Positions 51,031 to 60,316 of a DNA stretch of 64,000 nucleotides are shown here, in pieces. This DNA comes from Thermohalobaculum sp039805905 (GTDB lineage Bacteria > Pseudomonadota > Alphaproteobacteria > Rhodobacterales > Rhodobacteraceae): the NCBI GenBank assembly GCA_039805905.1, contig JBDIVM010000002.1:620001-684000 (forward strand). The letters are read 5' to 3'. The notes below the pieces were generated by a model. The model made no database searches. It was given only the letters and a program-made list of their open reading frames with translations, and had not been told where the DNA came from. The position numbers and the translations under genes are program-made. Positions within the stretch are counted from its first letter, which is position 1, and the number at the start of each line of letters is the position of its first letter.

Positions 51031-52785
51031 TTGACCACGATTCTCGGCCTGAATGCCTATCACGCCGACTCGGCCGCCTGTCTGGTCATGGACGGCGTTC
51101 TGGTTGCGGCTGCCGAGGAAGAGCGGTTCCGTCGCGTGAAGCACTGGGCCGGCTTGCCAACGGAAGCAGTTCGCTACTGCCTGGCCGAGGGCGGTTTGTC
51201 GCTTGGGGAAATCGATCATGTCGCGATCAATCGAGATCCGAAGGCCAACCTTCTGAGGAAAGCTCTTTACGCGTTCACCAAGCGCCCGAGCTTCGATCTC
51301 GTGAAATCCCGCCTCGAGAATGCGAGCAAGGTCTCGAATCCGATCGATCTGCTCGCCAAGGACTTCGGAATGGAGCGCACGTCGATCAGTGCCCGGCTGC
51401 ACGCGATCGAGCATCATCGGGCTCATCTCGCGAGCGCCTTCTATGTCTCGCCATTCGAACGTGCGACGGTGATCTCGGTCGATGGCTTTGGAGACTTCGC
51501 GTCGGCGATGTGGGCAAAGGGTCGAGTCGGGACGATGGAGGAGATCGGGAAGGTTTACTTCCCGCATTCGCTTGGTCTTCTTTACCAGGCGATCACTCAG
51601 TACCTCGGCTTCAGGAGCTATGGTGACGAATACAAGGTGATGGGGCTCGCGCCCTTCGGGGAGCCGAACCGGCTCGGGGACTTGCGCCAGCTCGTCTCCC
51701 TGCACGACGATGGCAGCTACGAGTTGTCGCTTGACTACTTCCGCCACCACGCCGAGGGCGTCGAGATGGTCTGGGCAGGGGGCCGGCCGGAGGTCGGGCC
51801 GATTTATACCCAGAACGTCGAGAGGCTTCTTGGCCCGGCACGCGATCCGGGAGCGGGGCTTGACCAGTGCCACAAGGACATCGCCGCCTCGCTGCAGGCG
51901 CTCTATGAAGAGGCGTTCTTTCATTTGCTGAATGCCGCCCAGAAGGAGACCGGTGATACTGCGCTGTGCCTCGCGGGCGGCTGTGCTATGAACTCGGTTG
52001 CCAACGGCAAGATATTCGAGAGAACGCCGTTCACTGATCTGTATGTTCAGCCCGCTGCCGGTGATGCTGGTGGAGCTGTCGGGGCGGCCTACAGCGTTTG
52101 GCATGACGCCCTGAAGCAGCCACGCAGATATGTCATGAATCACGCCTTCCTTGGACCTGGCTGGTCGGGCCGGGAACTAGGCGAGGCAGTCGAGGCACAC
52201 AGGTCGCAGTTCGCGGCAGAGGGTTGCACGATCTTTCACGCGCCCAATGAAGATGAGCTTTGCCGGCAGACGGCAGGCGCGATTGCCGAGGGCAAGGTCG
52301 TGGGCTGGTTCCAGGGCCGGATGGAATGGGGTCCGCGTGCGCTCGGCAATCGCTCGATCCTTTGCGACCCGCGCCGGACGGACATGAAGGAGATCCTCAA
52401 TCGCAAGATCAAGCGGCGAGAGAGCTTCCGGCCGTTCGCGCCCTCGATCCTTCGCGAGCACGTCGGAGAGTGGTTCGAAACTGACTATGAAGTCCCGTTC
52501 ATGCTGCAGGTCTTCCAGATCCGGGAGGCAAAGCACGCCGAGATTCCGGCCGTCACCCATGTGAACGGGTCCGGGCGCCTGCAGACCGTTAGGGCGGCGC
52601 AGAACCCGCGCTACTACGCGCTGATTGCCGCGTTCGAGAAGCAAACCAGTGTTCCGATCGTTCTCAACACCTCTTTCAACGAAAATGAGCCAGTTGTTTG
52701 CAGGCCAGAAGAGGCGATCGACTGCTTCATTCGGACGAAGATGGATGTCCTAGTGCTTGGTGATACGATCGTTGCGCGTCCTTGA
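51031..52785 (+). CDS. NodU/CmcH-type O-carbamoyltransferase
   Basis: A 584-residue carbamoyltransferase. It starts ILGLNAYHADSAACLVMDG, continues with AAEEERFRRVKHW, AIEHHRAHLASAFYVSPF and VDGFGDFAS. The C-terminal YrdC-like part has VGWFQGRMEWGPRALGNRSILCDPR, FRPFAPSIL and VLNTSFNENEPVVC. It adds a carbamoyl group from carbamoyl phosphate to a sugar hydroxyl. In this cluster it probably decorates the exported polysaccharide. TTG at 51031 begins the conserved part; an upstream extension is not convincing. The 214 bases before it contain no gene. Confidence 0.9.
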   Translation: MTTILGLNAYHADSAACLVMDGVLVAAAEEERFRRVKHWAGLPTEAVRYCLAEGGLSLGEIDHVAINRDPKANLLRKALYAFTKRPSFDLVKSRLENASKVSNPIDLLAKDFGMERTSISARLHAIEHHRAHLASAFYVSPFERATVISVDGFGDFASAMWAKGRVGTMEEIGKVYFPHSLGLLYQAITQYLGFRSYGDEYKVMGLAPFGEPNRLGDLRQLVSLHDDGSYELSLDYFRHHAEGVEMVWAGGRPEVGPIYTQNVERLLGPARDPGAGLDQCHKDIAASLQALYEEAFFHLLNAAQKETGDTALCLAGGCAMNSVANGKIFERTPFTDLYVQPAAGDAGGAVGAAYSVWHDALKQPRRYVMNHAFLGPGWSGRELGEAVEAHRSQFAAEGCTIFHAPNEDELCRQTAGAIAEGKVVGWFQGRMEWGPRALGNRSILCDPRRTDMKEILNRKIKRRESFRPFAPSILREHVGEWFETDYEVPFMLQVFQIREAKHAEIPAVTHVNGSGRLQTVRAAQNPRYYALIAAFEKQTSVPIVLNTSFNENEPVVCRPEEAIDCFIRTKMDVLVLGDTIVARP

Positions 52786-52892
52786 AAATAGCAAGTCGGC
52801 CAGTATTCACGACTTGAGGCGGATTGGCGAGGGCCTCATTCGAATTGGCCGCTCGGCGATCCGCAGTTTTTAGGGAAGACACACAGTCAGTC

Positions 52893-54755
52893 ATGTGTGG
52901 GCTGAACGGGATCTACGCCTATCACGCCGCTGCAAATGCGCCAACCGACGCCGAGCTGACCAGAACGCGCGGCTTCATGGCTGCACGCGGGCCAGATGGC
53001 GCGGGTACTTGGTGGAGCGCCGACCGGCGCATCGGGTTCGGGCACCGGCGACTATCAATCCTGGATCTCTCCCCCAAGGCAGATCAACCAATGATAAGTG
53101 AGGACGGTAGATTTATATTAGTATTCAACGGAGAAATATACAATTCTCCTGAATTGCGATCTGAATTGGAGAGGCTGGGAATTTCATTTATAACCAAATC
53201 TGATACAGAGGTAATATTAAATCTATACAGAATTATCGGAAAAAAGATTGTTGAACGCCTGCGAGGAATGTTTGCAATTGGTATTTGGGATACGATAAAA
53301 GGTGAACTCTTTATCGCGAGGGACCCTTACGGCATTAAACCGCTATATTATTCCGATGATGGGTGGACATTCCGATTTGCTAGCCAAGTCAAAGCATTGA
53401 TTGCCGGCGGCGGCATTGGGAGAGAGTCAGAACCCGCCGGGCTTGTAGGTTTCCATCTTTGGGGCCACATACCGGATCCCTTCACGCTCTACCGTGAAAT
53501 CCGTGCACTTCCAGCCGGTCACACGATGATCGTCGATCGTTGGGGAGCCCGACAGCCCGAGCGGTACTTTTCGATCGCCGAGGTCCTGGCATCGGCAAAG
53601 ACGGCGCGTTTGAGCCCTTCTGATCGCGCTGATCTGATCAAAGAGCAAGTGGCCCAAAGTGTCCGCGCACATCTGCTGGCCGATGTCGAGGTCGGTGTCT
53701 TTCTCTCCGCCGGAGTTGACTCCGGTGCTGTGCTCGGGCTTGCCGGCGATGCCGGTCTATCAAAGCCGCGAGCGATTACTCTCGGCTTCTCCGAGTTCCA
53801 AGGAACATCAGATGACGAACGGCATATGTCGGAAAAAATCGCAAAATATTACGGTGCAGAGCATATAGTTAGAACAGTAGGTAAGGATGAGTTCATAAGA
53901 GATATTCCTCGAATATTAGCAGATATGGACCAGCCAACCATTGACGGGATCAACAGCTGGTTCGTGGCGAAAGCGGCTCGGGAGATTGGTTTGAAGGTCG
54001 CACTCTCCGGCCTCGGGGGAGACGAACTGCTTGCAGGCTATCCGAGCTTCACAGACGTGCCCCGCTGGTGGCGGCGTTATAGATGGTTGGCTGGTGTGCC
54101 GGGGGCCGGATTCGTGACACGGCTGCTCTTGCGGACTCTCTTCCCTACGCTGGTCGCCTCGCGACCAAAGGTTGCTTATGTGTTCGACTATGCGGCAAGT
54201 TGGGAGGGCTCATATCTCCTGCGTCGAGGTCTCTTCATGCCGCCGGAGCTTTGCCATTGGCTAGATCCTGAGATCATGCGCGTGGGATTGAATCGTTTGC
54301 GCCCTCTGGACCGTTTGCGAAACACATTGACGCCGGATCCAGGGTCCGATGGCGCCCGAGTCTGTGCTCTTGAATCCACACACTACATGCGCGATCAACT
54401 CTTGCGTGATGCCGACTGGGCCGGAATGTCCCATGGTCTGGAAATTCGCACGCCTTTGGTTGATGCTCTGCTTCTGCGCGACGTTGCCCCCGCCATACAC
54501 GGCCTTCACCCGGGCGACGGGAAGCGCGCCCTCGCTGGCTCGCCCAGACGCAGCCTCCCGGCATTCGTCACCGAACGCGCAAAGACAGGATTTTCGGTGC
54601 CGATTGGAGCGTGGCTCGAAGCGATCGATGATAGGCACGACAGTGTCTCGGTTAGTACGAACGGCCAAACCTCCAGATCTTGGGCGCGCAGTGTCCTGAC
54701 TAGCCAGCTTACCGGTGAACCAGAGCCGCATGCGCCAAAACAGGCTGCGGCGTGA
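52893..54755 (+). CDS. asnB: Asparagine-synthase-like glutamine amidotransferase
   Basis: A 620-residue class II amidotransferase. The catalytic Cys2 follows the start Met (CGLNGIYAY); the glutaminase domain has RGPDGAGTW, GHRRLSILDLS and VFNGEIYN. The synthetase domain has the pyrophosphate loop GVFLSAGVDSGAVLGLA. In polysaccharide clusters such enzymes often amidate uronic acids; a true asparagine synthetase is also possible. Two internal blocks (about 53100-53420 and 53815-53940) are AT-rich against the flanks. ATGTGTGG at 52893 fixes the start because Cys2 must be exposed. Stop overlaps the next gene by four bases. Confidence 0.88.
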   Translation: MCGLNGIYAYHAAANAPTDAELTRTRGFMAARGPDGAGTWWSADRRIGFGHRRLSILDLSPKADQPMISEDGRFILVFNGEIYNSPELRSELERLGISFITKSDTEVILNLYRIIGKKIVERLRGMFAIGIWDTIKGELFIARDPYGIKPLYYSDDGWTFRFASQVKALIAGGGIGRESEPAGLVGFHLWGHIPDPFTLYREIRALPAGHTMIVDRWGARQPERYFSIAEVLASAKTARLSPSDRADLIKEQVAQSVRAHLLADVEVGVFLSAGVDSGAVLGLAGDAGLSKPRAITLGFSEFQGTSDDERHMSEKIAKYYGAEHIVRTVGKDEFIRDIPRILADMDQPTIDGINSWFVAKAAREIGLKVALSGLGGDELLAGYPSFTDVPRWWRRYRWLAGVPGAGFVTRLLLRTLFPTLVASRPKVAYVFDYAASWEGSYLLRRGLFMPPELCHWLDPEIMRVGLNRLRPLDRLRNTLTPDPGSDGARVCALESTHYMRDQLLRDADWAGMSHGLEIRTPLVDALLLRDVAPAIHGLHPGDGKRALAGSPRRSLPAFVTERAKTGFSVPIGAWLEAIDDRHDSVSVSTNGQTSRSWARSVLTSQLTGEPEPHAPKQAAA

Positions 54756-55828
54756 GCCGCTCCTCCCTGCTTGCTCTTGTTACCGATGCTTTCGGCGGAT
54801 TCGGCGGCATCGCACAGTACAATCGCGACCTTCTTACTGCGCTCGCATCCGACTACAGAATCGAAGTGCTCCCACGTCATGCTCCAAACCAGGTCGGTGA
54901 ACTCGCCGCCTCACCACATCAGCACAAGGCCCGGCAAGGGCGACTAGCCTACGCGGCGACTGCTGTCACGTTTTCCTGGCACTTACGCCCTGACATCGTC
55001 TTTTGTGGACACCTGTTCATGGCGCCGCTCGCCGCCCTAATCAGTCGGGCAACTGGCGCCAGGCTGGTCGTTCAGTTTCACGGCATAGAGGCTTGGGACG
55101 CACCCCGCCGACTAAGCCGCGCAGCAATCGAAAGAGCTGATCTAGCGCTTTGTGTCAGCCGCTACACGCGTGCCCGCGTACTGAGCTGGAGCTCGCTTTC
55201 ACCGCAACGGGTTGTTGTCCTTCCGAACACCGTCAGGGATCAATTCACGCCTGGCAACCGAACCCGCGCGCGGGCTCGCTTCAATCTAGGCGAAGAAAGG
55301 GTCTTGCTCAGTGTCAGCCGGCTCGATGCTCGTGAGCGCTACAAGGGACAAGGCAGTGTAATCGCAGCACTTCCAAATATTGTCCGCGCTAACTTTAATG
55401 TCACATATTTAATCGCAGGCGAGGGCGATGATCGTTCTAGGCTCGAATGTCTCGCGGAGGAACACGGTGTGCGCTGCCGAGTACGGTTTCTCGGCAAGGT
55501 TGCGACGGAAACTTTACCGGATCTCTATCGCGCGGCGGATCTTTTGGTGCTTCCGTCAACCGGCGAAGGATTTGGCATCGTCTTTATCGAGTCGATGGCC
55601 TGTGGAACACCGGCACTCGGGCTCTCCAAAGCGGGCGCCAATGACGCACTCTGTGACGGCGAACTGGGAATATCAGTAAACGGCGAGGATTTGGCAGACG
55701 CGATATGCCGGGCGTTGAGACATCCATCACTCGCCCCCGCGGCGCTTGCCGCCGAAGTGCAACGGCGGTTCGGTCGACAGCAATTCACCGAACGCGCCCG
55801 CGCACTGATGAACCGTTTCGCGCAATGA
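54752..55828 (+). CDS. GT4-family glycosyltransferase
   Basis: A 358-residue GT-B enzyme. It begins LALVTDAFGGFGGIAQYNRDLLTAL, has VQFHGIEAWD and LSVSRLDARERYKGQG, and the donor-site motif STGEGFGIVFIESMACGTPALG with the two Glu of the GT4 family. It probably adds one sugar of the repeat unit. The GTG start shares four bases with the asnB stop and its end overlaps the exporter permease, so these genes are translated together. Confidence 0.86.
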   Translation: MSRSSLLALVTDAFGGFGGIAQYNRDLLTALASDYRIEVLPRHAPNQVGELAASPHQHKARQGRLAYAATAVTFSWHLRPDIVFCGHLFMAPLAALISRATGARLVVQFHGIEAWDAPRRLSRAAIERADLALCVSRYTRARVLSWSSLSPQRVVVLPNTVRDQFTPGNRTRARARFNLGEERVLLSVSRLDARERYKGQGSVIAALPNIVRANFNVTYLIAGEGDDRSRLECLAEEHGVRCRVRFLGKVATETLPDLYRAADLLVLPSTGEGFGIVFIESMACGTPALGLSKAGANDALCDGELGISVNGEDLADAICRALRHPSLAPAALAAEVQRRFGRQQFTERARALMNRFAQ

Positions 55829-56691
55829 GAGCCTTACGTGACGCCGAGGTTGAAACCAATCGCAGCGCCGAGCGGATCCTCGTAATTGAACCAGGCCGCT
55901 CCCTGCAGACCTATTGGTTAGACTTATGGCGCTACCGCGAACTCTTCCTGATTCTCGCCTGGCGCGATGTCGCCGTCCGCTACAAGCAGACGGTGATCGG
56001 TGTCGCTTGGGCGGTGATCCGCCCGTTCCTCACGATGGTCGTCTTCACCGTGATATTCGGCCGGCTGGCAGGACTGCCGTCCGATGGCGCGACGCCCTAT
56101 CCGCTGCTCGTCTTCGCTGGCATGCTGCCCTGGTTTCTGGTCGCAACCATCCTGAACGATGCCGCGAACAGCCTGGTCTCCAATGCGCAGCTCATCGGCA
56201 AGGTCTATTTTCCCCGCCTGATCATCCCCGGTGCCGCGGCCGTTGTCGCCCTGATCGACTTCGCGATCAACCTCGTGATCTTCTTCGCGCTGATGCTCTG
56301 GTACGGTGCCCTGCCGGGCTGGCGCATCCTGTTCCTGCCGATCTTTGCTGCCATGGCCGTGGCGGCAAGTCTCGGGCCGGCCCTGTTTCTGACCGCCCTG
56401 AACGTGAAGTACCGTGACTTCCGGTTCATCGTTCCGTTCGTTGTCCAGTTCGGGCTCTACATATCGCCGGTCGGCTTCTCCAGTGCCGTGGTTCCGGACG
56501 CCTGGCGGCTGCTGTACAGCCTCAACCCGGCGGTGGGTGTGATCGACGGATTCCGCTGGTGCCTGCTCGGCGGCCAGAGCCAGCTTTACCTGCCCGGCTT
56601 CCTGCTCAGTCTCGGCGTCGTGCTCATGCTCCTCTGGCGCGGCATCGTGTATTTCCGCCGGACCGAGAAGAGCTTCGCCGACCTGATCTGA
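55825..56691 (+). CDS. wzm: ABC-2 type polysaccharide exporter permease
   Basis: A 288-residue membrane protein with about six helices. Signature parts are YRELFLILAWRDVAVRYKQTVIGVAWAVIRPFLTMVVFTVIFGRLAG, LVSNAQLIGKVYFPRLIIP and the terminal YFRRTEKSFADLI of Wzm/KpsM-type permeases. It moves lipid-linked polysaccharide across the inner membrane with the ATPase that follows. The ATG at 55825 overlaps the previous stop; its own stop overlaps the ATPase start. Confidence 0.92.
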   Translation: MRALRDAEVETNRSAERILVIEPGRSLQTYWLDLWRYRELFLILAWRDVAVRYKQTVIGVAWAVIRPFLTMVVFTVIFGRLAGLPSDGATPYPLLVFAGMLPWFLVATILNDAANSLVSNAQLIGKVYFPRLIIPGAAAVVALIDFAINLVIFFALMLWYGALPGWRILFLPIFAAMAVAASLGPALFLTALNVKYRDFRFIVPFVVQFGLYISPVGFSSAVVPDAWRLLYSLNPAVGVIDGFRWCLLGGQSQLYLPGFLLSLGVVLMLLWRGIVYFRRTEKSFADLI

Positions 56692-57986
56692 TGTCGGACG
56701 TCGTGATCCGCGCCGAGGGACTCGGCAAGAAGTACATCATCGGTCACGCGGCCGCGCGCGAGCGCTACGGGACGCTGCGCGATGCGATTGCGCAACGCGC
56801 CCGCAACATGGTCCGGTCCACGGTGAATCTGGTGCACGGCCGTCCGAACGTTCCCGGTGACGAGTTCGAGGCGTTCTGGGCGCTCAGGGACGTGAACTTC
56901 GAGGTCAGGCGCGGCGACGTCATCGGCATCATCGGCCGGAACGGCGCCGGCAAGTCGACGCTGCTGAAGATCCTGTCGCGGATCACCGAACCCACCGAGG
57001 GGCGGGTGACCATCCGGGGCCGTGTGGCCAGCCTGCTCGAAGTTGGCACCGGCTTCCATCCCGAGTTGACGGGGCGCGAGAACGTCTTCCTGAACGGCGC
57101 AATCCTCGGGATGACGCGCGCGGAGATCAAACGGAGATTCGACGAGATTGTGGACTTTGCCGGAGTCGAGAGGTTTCTTGACACGCCGGTAAAGCGCTTC
57201 TCATCGGGAATGTATGTGAGGTTGGCATTCGCGGTCGCGGCGCATCTCGAACCAGAGATTCTGATCGTGGATGAAGTACTCGCAGTTGGCGACACCGAGT
57301 TTCAGCGGAAGTGCATTGGAAAGATGGCAGACGTCACAAATCTGGGGCGCACCATCATCTTTGTCAGCCACAACCTTGCGGCTGTCGAGGCACTCTGCAA
57401 GCACAGCTTGTTGCTAAAGGCTGGGCGGCTGGAAATGACGGGCGGTACCACGGACGTCATACAGCACTACCTCAGCGCCGCCCGGAGTTCGGGCGATGAG
57501 CGCGGCGTGCTCAATGACGTGCCCTCGGAACTTTCGCTGCTGCAAGTCGAAATGCTTGGTCCCGCTGGCGCCTTGGTAGAGAGCGTAAGGTCGGGTGAGG
57601 CGATGTCGTTCAGACTGCGGTTTCGGAACGACAGTGACGTCGACCTGCGAGACGTAAATGTCGCAATCGGAGTGAAGAACCCGTTTGGGCAAGTAATCAC
57701 GATGCTCGAGAGTTTCTTTGAGGGCCAGGTTCTTACATTCGAATCCGGCGAAACCTTGATCGAGTTCGCCTGGCCCCGCTGCCCGCTCAGTGCGGGCGTC
57801 TACAGTCTCAGCGTTTGGGTTGCCACACGAAAATTAATCATCTGTCAAGCAACCGACGTCCTTTCAGCGTCAGTAGAAGCCGGCGATTTCTACGGGACAG
57901 GCGCTGCGCCTCCTAGCCACATCAATTGCGTCTTCTCCCACTTCCGGGTCACCGCTCAAAGTGTCGCCGACAAAGTCGAGGCCTAA
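56691..57986 (+). CDS. wzt: ABC-2 type exporter ATPase with carbohydrate-binding domain
   Basis: A 431-residue ATPase. Walker A is GRNGAGKSTLLKILS, the signature is RFSSGMYVRLAFAVA, Walker B is ILIVDEVLAVGD. After residue about 275 a Wzt-type C-terminal beta-sandwich domain follows (SLLQVEMLGPAGALVESVRSGEA to YSLSVWVATRK). That domain reads a chain-end modification in Wzt of O8/O9 type antigens, so a methyl or carbamoyl cap made in this cluster may be the export signal. Confidence 0.91.
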   Translation: MSDVVIRAEGLGKKYIIGHAAARERYGTLRDAIAQRARNMVRSTVNLVHGRPNVPGDEFEAFWALRDVNFEVRRGDVIGIIGRNGAGKSTLLKILSRITEPTEGRVTIRGRVASLLEVGTGFHPELTGRENVFLNGAILGMTRAEIKRRFDEIVDFAGVERFLDTPVKRFSSGMYVRLAFAVAAHLEPEILIVDEVLAVGDTEFQRKCIGKMADVTNLGRTIIFVSHNLAAVEALCKHSLLLKAGRLEMTGGTTDVIQHYLSAARSSGDERGVLNDVPSELSLLQVEMLGPAGALVESVRSGEAMSFRLRFRNDSDVDLRDVNVAIGVKNPFGQVITMLESFFEGQVLTFESGETLIEFAWPRCPLSAGVYSLSVWVATRKLIICQATDVLSASVEAGDFYGTGAAPPSHINCVFSHFRVTAQSVADKVEA

Positions 57987-59394
57987 TGGGCGTTCGCAGC
58001 ATCGGACGAATTACCAAGTCGTCTCACTACGCTGCCACCTCACGAACCGCTCAGATTTGCGTATAGTCTTCGTCGCTCCTTCTGCCTATCGTCTTGGCGG
58101 GGTGCAGACGTGGTTGAGCTATCTCCTGCCGGGTCTGGTATCGGAGGGCTTTGAACCGCTGCTCGCTCTCGTCGAGGGCGATTGGCACGACGTCGACGCT
58201 TATCTGTCGACGCACCCGTTTGCGGGGGTATTGCGTATCTCTCCCCGGCAATTCACGCCGTCGGGGCGACGGCGTGCGATCGCCGAGGTAGTTGGGGACC
58301 TCGAACCTGCAATAGCGGTCGGTGTAAACATAGCCGATCTTTATCCCGCATCAGTGGACCTCGCAACCAAAGGAAAGCGTTCTCGCATCGTCGCCTCGCA
58401 ACATGCGATTCAAGCAGACTATTTTGCAGATCTAAGTCTGTTCCGAAGTGCAATCGACGCAGTGATCTGCACCAACCGCCTAACACAGAAACTATGCCAT
58501 TCACTGGCCGGTATTGGGAAGGGTCGTGTCCTGTACGCACCCTGTGGGGTCGCAGAGCACGTTGATCACCGCGCAGGCCGCCTTGGTCATGATCGCACGG
58601 GCCCTCTGTGCATCGGATACGCCGGGCGGATTGAGGACGAGCAAAAGCGTGCCTCGGACCTGCCCAATATTCTCAATGATCTTGTGCGCGCAGGTTGCGC
58701 TGCGGAGTTGGTTGTCGCGGGCGACGGACCTCAGGTGGATTCTATCCGCGCCCAGTTTTCTGCACGGAAGCTTGACGGCAGGGTTGCATTTCTCGGGCAT
58801 GTCCCTTCGCAGCAGATGGCGCGTGCATTCTACGAAAGGATCGACGTGCTCTTGATCACATCCCGATGGGAGACTGGGCCGATTGTGGCGTGGGAGGCAA
58901 TGGCGCATCGAGTTCCGGTCGTTTCGAGTGCGTATATTGGCTCAGTCGCCGAAGGCGCTCTTGTCGACGGACTTAACTGCTTGCTGTTCCCGGTGGGCAA
59001 CTCGGCCACCGCAGCCGTGGCAGTTCGACGGCTAATGAATCAGGAGCTTCGGAATCGCATCATTGCGAACGGGCTAGAGCTCGTCCGGCGCCGCTACACA
59101 CAGTCCGCTTCGGTTCGGCAATGGGCGAGTGCGCTGCGCCGTGTCACCACGATGCCGTATTCTGACAGGCGTGGGCCCGATTGTCACCTCCATGCCGACG
59201 GGCGGCTCAGTCGATGGATGGGCGGGCGCGCCGCTGACCTTGTGCGCGAATGCCTACTGCCGCGGAAAGCGGCCTCGAGCGCTGGCTCCGAATGGCCTCA
59301 CGCCTACAGCACGGCGACCACTGATGCGGCGTTTTGGGCACATGCCTCGGACGCCGATGCCCGCAGTGTAGCGACTGTGTCCCGAGCCGAGTAG
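57961..59394 (+). CDS. GT4-family glycosyltransferase with C-terminal extension
   Basis: A protein of up to 477 residues. The recognisable enzyme begins LRIVFVAPSAYRLGGVQTWLSYLLPGL and has ASQHAIQADYFADL, IGYAGRIEDEQKRASDLP and the donor site ITSRWETGPIVAWEAMAHRVPVVS. It is a GT-B retaining glycosyltransferase. The last about 80 residues (after RRVTTMPYSD) are low-quality and may be non-homologous tail. The start is uncertain: GTG at 57961 or TTG at 58057. Confidence 0.78.
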   Translation: MSPTKSRPNGRSQHRTNYQVVSLRCHLTNRSDLRIVFVAPSAYRLGGVQTWLSYLLPGLVSEGFEPLLALVEGDWHDVDAYLSTHPFAGVLRISPRQFTPSGRRRAIAEVVGDLEPAIAVGVNIADLYPASVDLATKGKRSRIVASQHAIQADYFADLSLFRSAIDAVICTNRLTQKLCHSLAGIGKGRVLYAPCGVAEHVDHRAGRLGHDRTGPLCIGYAGRIEDEQKRASDLPNILNDLVRAGCAAELVVAGDGPQVDSIRAQFSARKLDGRVAFLGHVPSQQMARAFYERIDVLLITSRWETGPIVAWEAMAHRVPVVSSAYIGSVAEGALVDGLNCLLFPVGNSATAAVAVRRLMNQELRNRIIANGLELVRRRYTQSASVRQWASALRRVTTMPYSDRRGPDCHLHADGRLSRWMGGRAADLVRECLLPRKAASSAGSEWPHAYSTATTDAAFWAHASDADARSVATVSRAE

Positions 59395-59395
59395 A

Positions 59396-60316
59396 ATGAT
59401 CTCGCTCTGTGTCTGCACCTACAATCGCGCCGAGCACCTGCGCAGGATGCTCGACACACTTGCAGGTCAGTCGGGGATCGACTGGAGCGCGATCGAGGTC
59501 ATCGTCGTCGACAACAATTGCACCGATCACACGGCCAGCGTGATTGCCGGCTTCACGGAGACGTTGCCGCTGCGGCGCGTCATCGAGGAAATGCAAGGCC
59601 TCTCCCACGCCCGCAATCGGGCGATCAAGGAGAGCAGAGGCGACTGGATAATCTTCACCGACGATGATGTTGCATTGGATACCGGGTGGCTTGCTGCGTA
59701 TCGGCAGGCGTTCGAATCCTTTCCCGACGCAGCATTTGCCGGCGGCCGGATAACTCCGTACTGGAACGAGGCGCAACCTGCTTGGTTTAGGTGGGAACAC
59801 CTCGATGGCGTCGATGGCCTTCTTGTCTGGTACGATCTGGGCTCAGAGACACGCCGGATGCGCGACACCGACCCCGAGCCTTTCGGAGCAAGTTTGGCGC
59901 TGCGCAGGTCGCTCGTTGACGAAATCGGTCTCTTTCGGACCGATCTCGGCCCAATCGCAAACGGTGGACGTGGCGACGACACGGAATTCGTTCGACGAGC
60001 AAGACTTGCCGGCGCTTCCGGGGTGTACGTTGGCGCCGCACACTGCAAGCACCTTGCGGATCCGGCGCGTTTCACGATTCGGGGGTTCTATCGGCATGGT
60101 GTGTTTAAAGGGATCGCCCACCGAGCGATGACGGATGCCGGCGCCTCGGGGTCCAGGTTCAAGGCCATGTCTTACCTGGTGCGCGGGGTCCGCCAGTTGC
60201 TGTTGGGGCGTGGCGATCGGTTCCGGCAATGTGTCATCAACGCTGGTGTCCAACGTGGCTTCATGATTTCGGCCCGGGCCGCCGAGCGTGAAGCCCGGTG
60301 TTCCGATGCCGACTGA
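59396..60316 (+). CDS. GT2-family glycosyltransferase
   Basis: A 306-residue GT-A enzyme. The fold starts ISLCVCTYNRAEHLRRMLDTL, with VIVVDNNCTD, then the metal-binding FTDDDVALDTGW. The acceptor side has GGRGDDTEFVRRARLAG. It probably uses a UDP-sugar. It begins one base after the previous stop and overlaps the next GT2 gene by 11 bases. Confidence 0.85.
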   Translation: MISLCVCTYNRAEHLRRMLDTLAGQSGIDWSAIEVIVVDNNCTDHTASVIAGFTETLPLRRVIEEMQGLSHARNRAIKESRGDWIIFTDDDVALDTGWLAAYRQAFESFPDAAFAGGRITPYWNEAQPAWFRWEHLDGVDGLLVWYDLGSETRRMRDTDPEPFGASLALRRSLVDEIGLFRTDLGPIANGGRGDDTEFVRRARLAGASGVYVGAAHCKHLADPARFTIRGFYRHGVFKGIAHRAMTDAGASGSRFKAMSYLVRGVRQLLLGRGDRFRQCVINAGVQRGFMISARAAEREARCSDAD

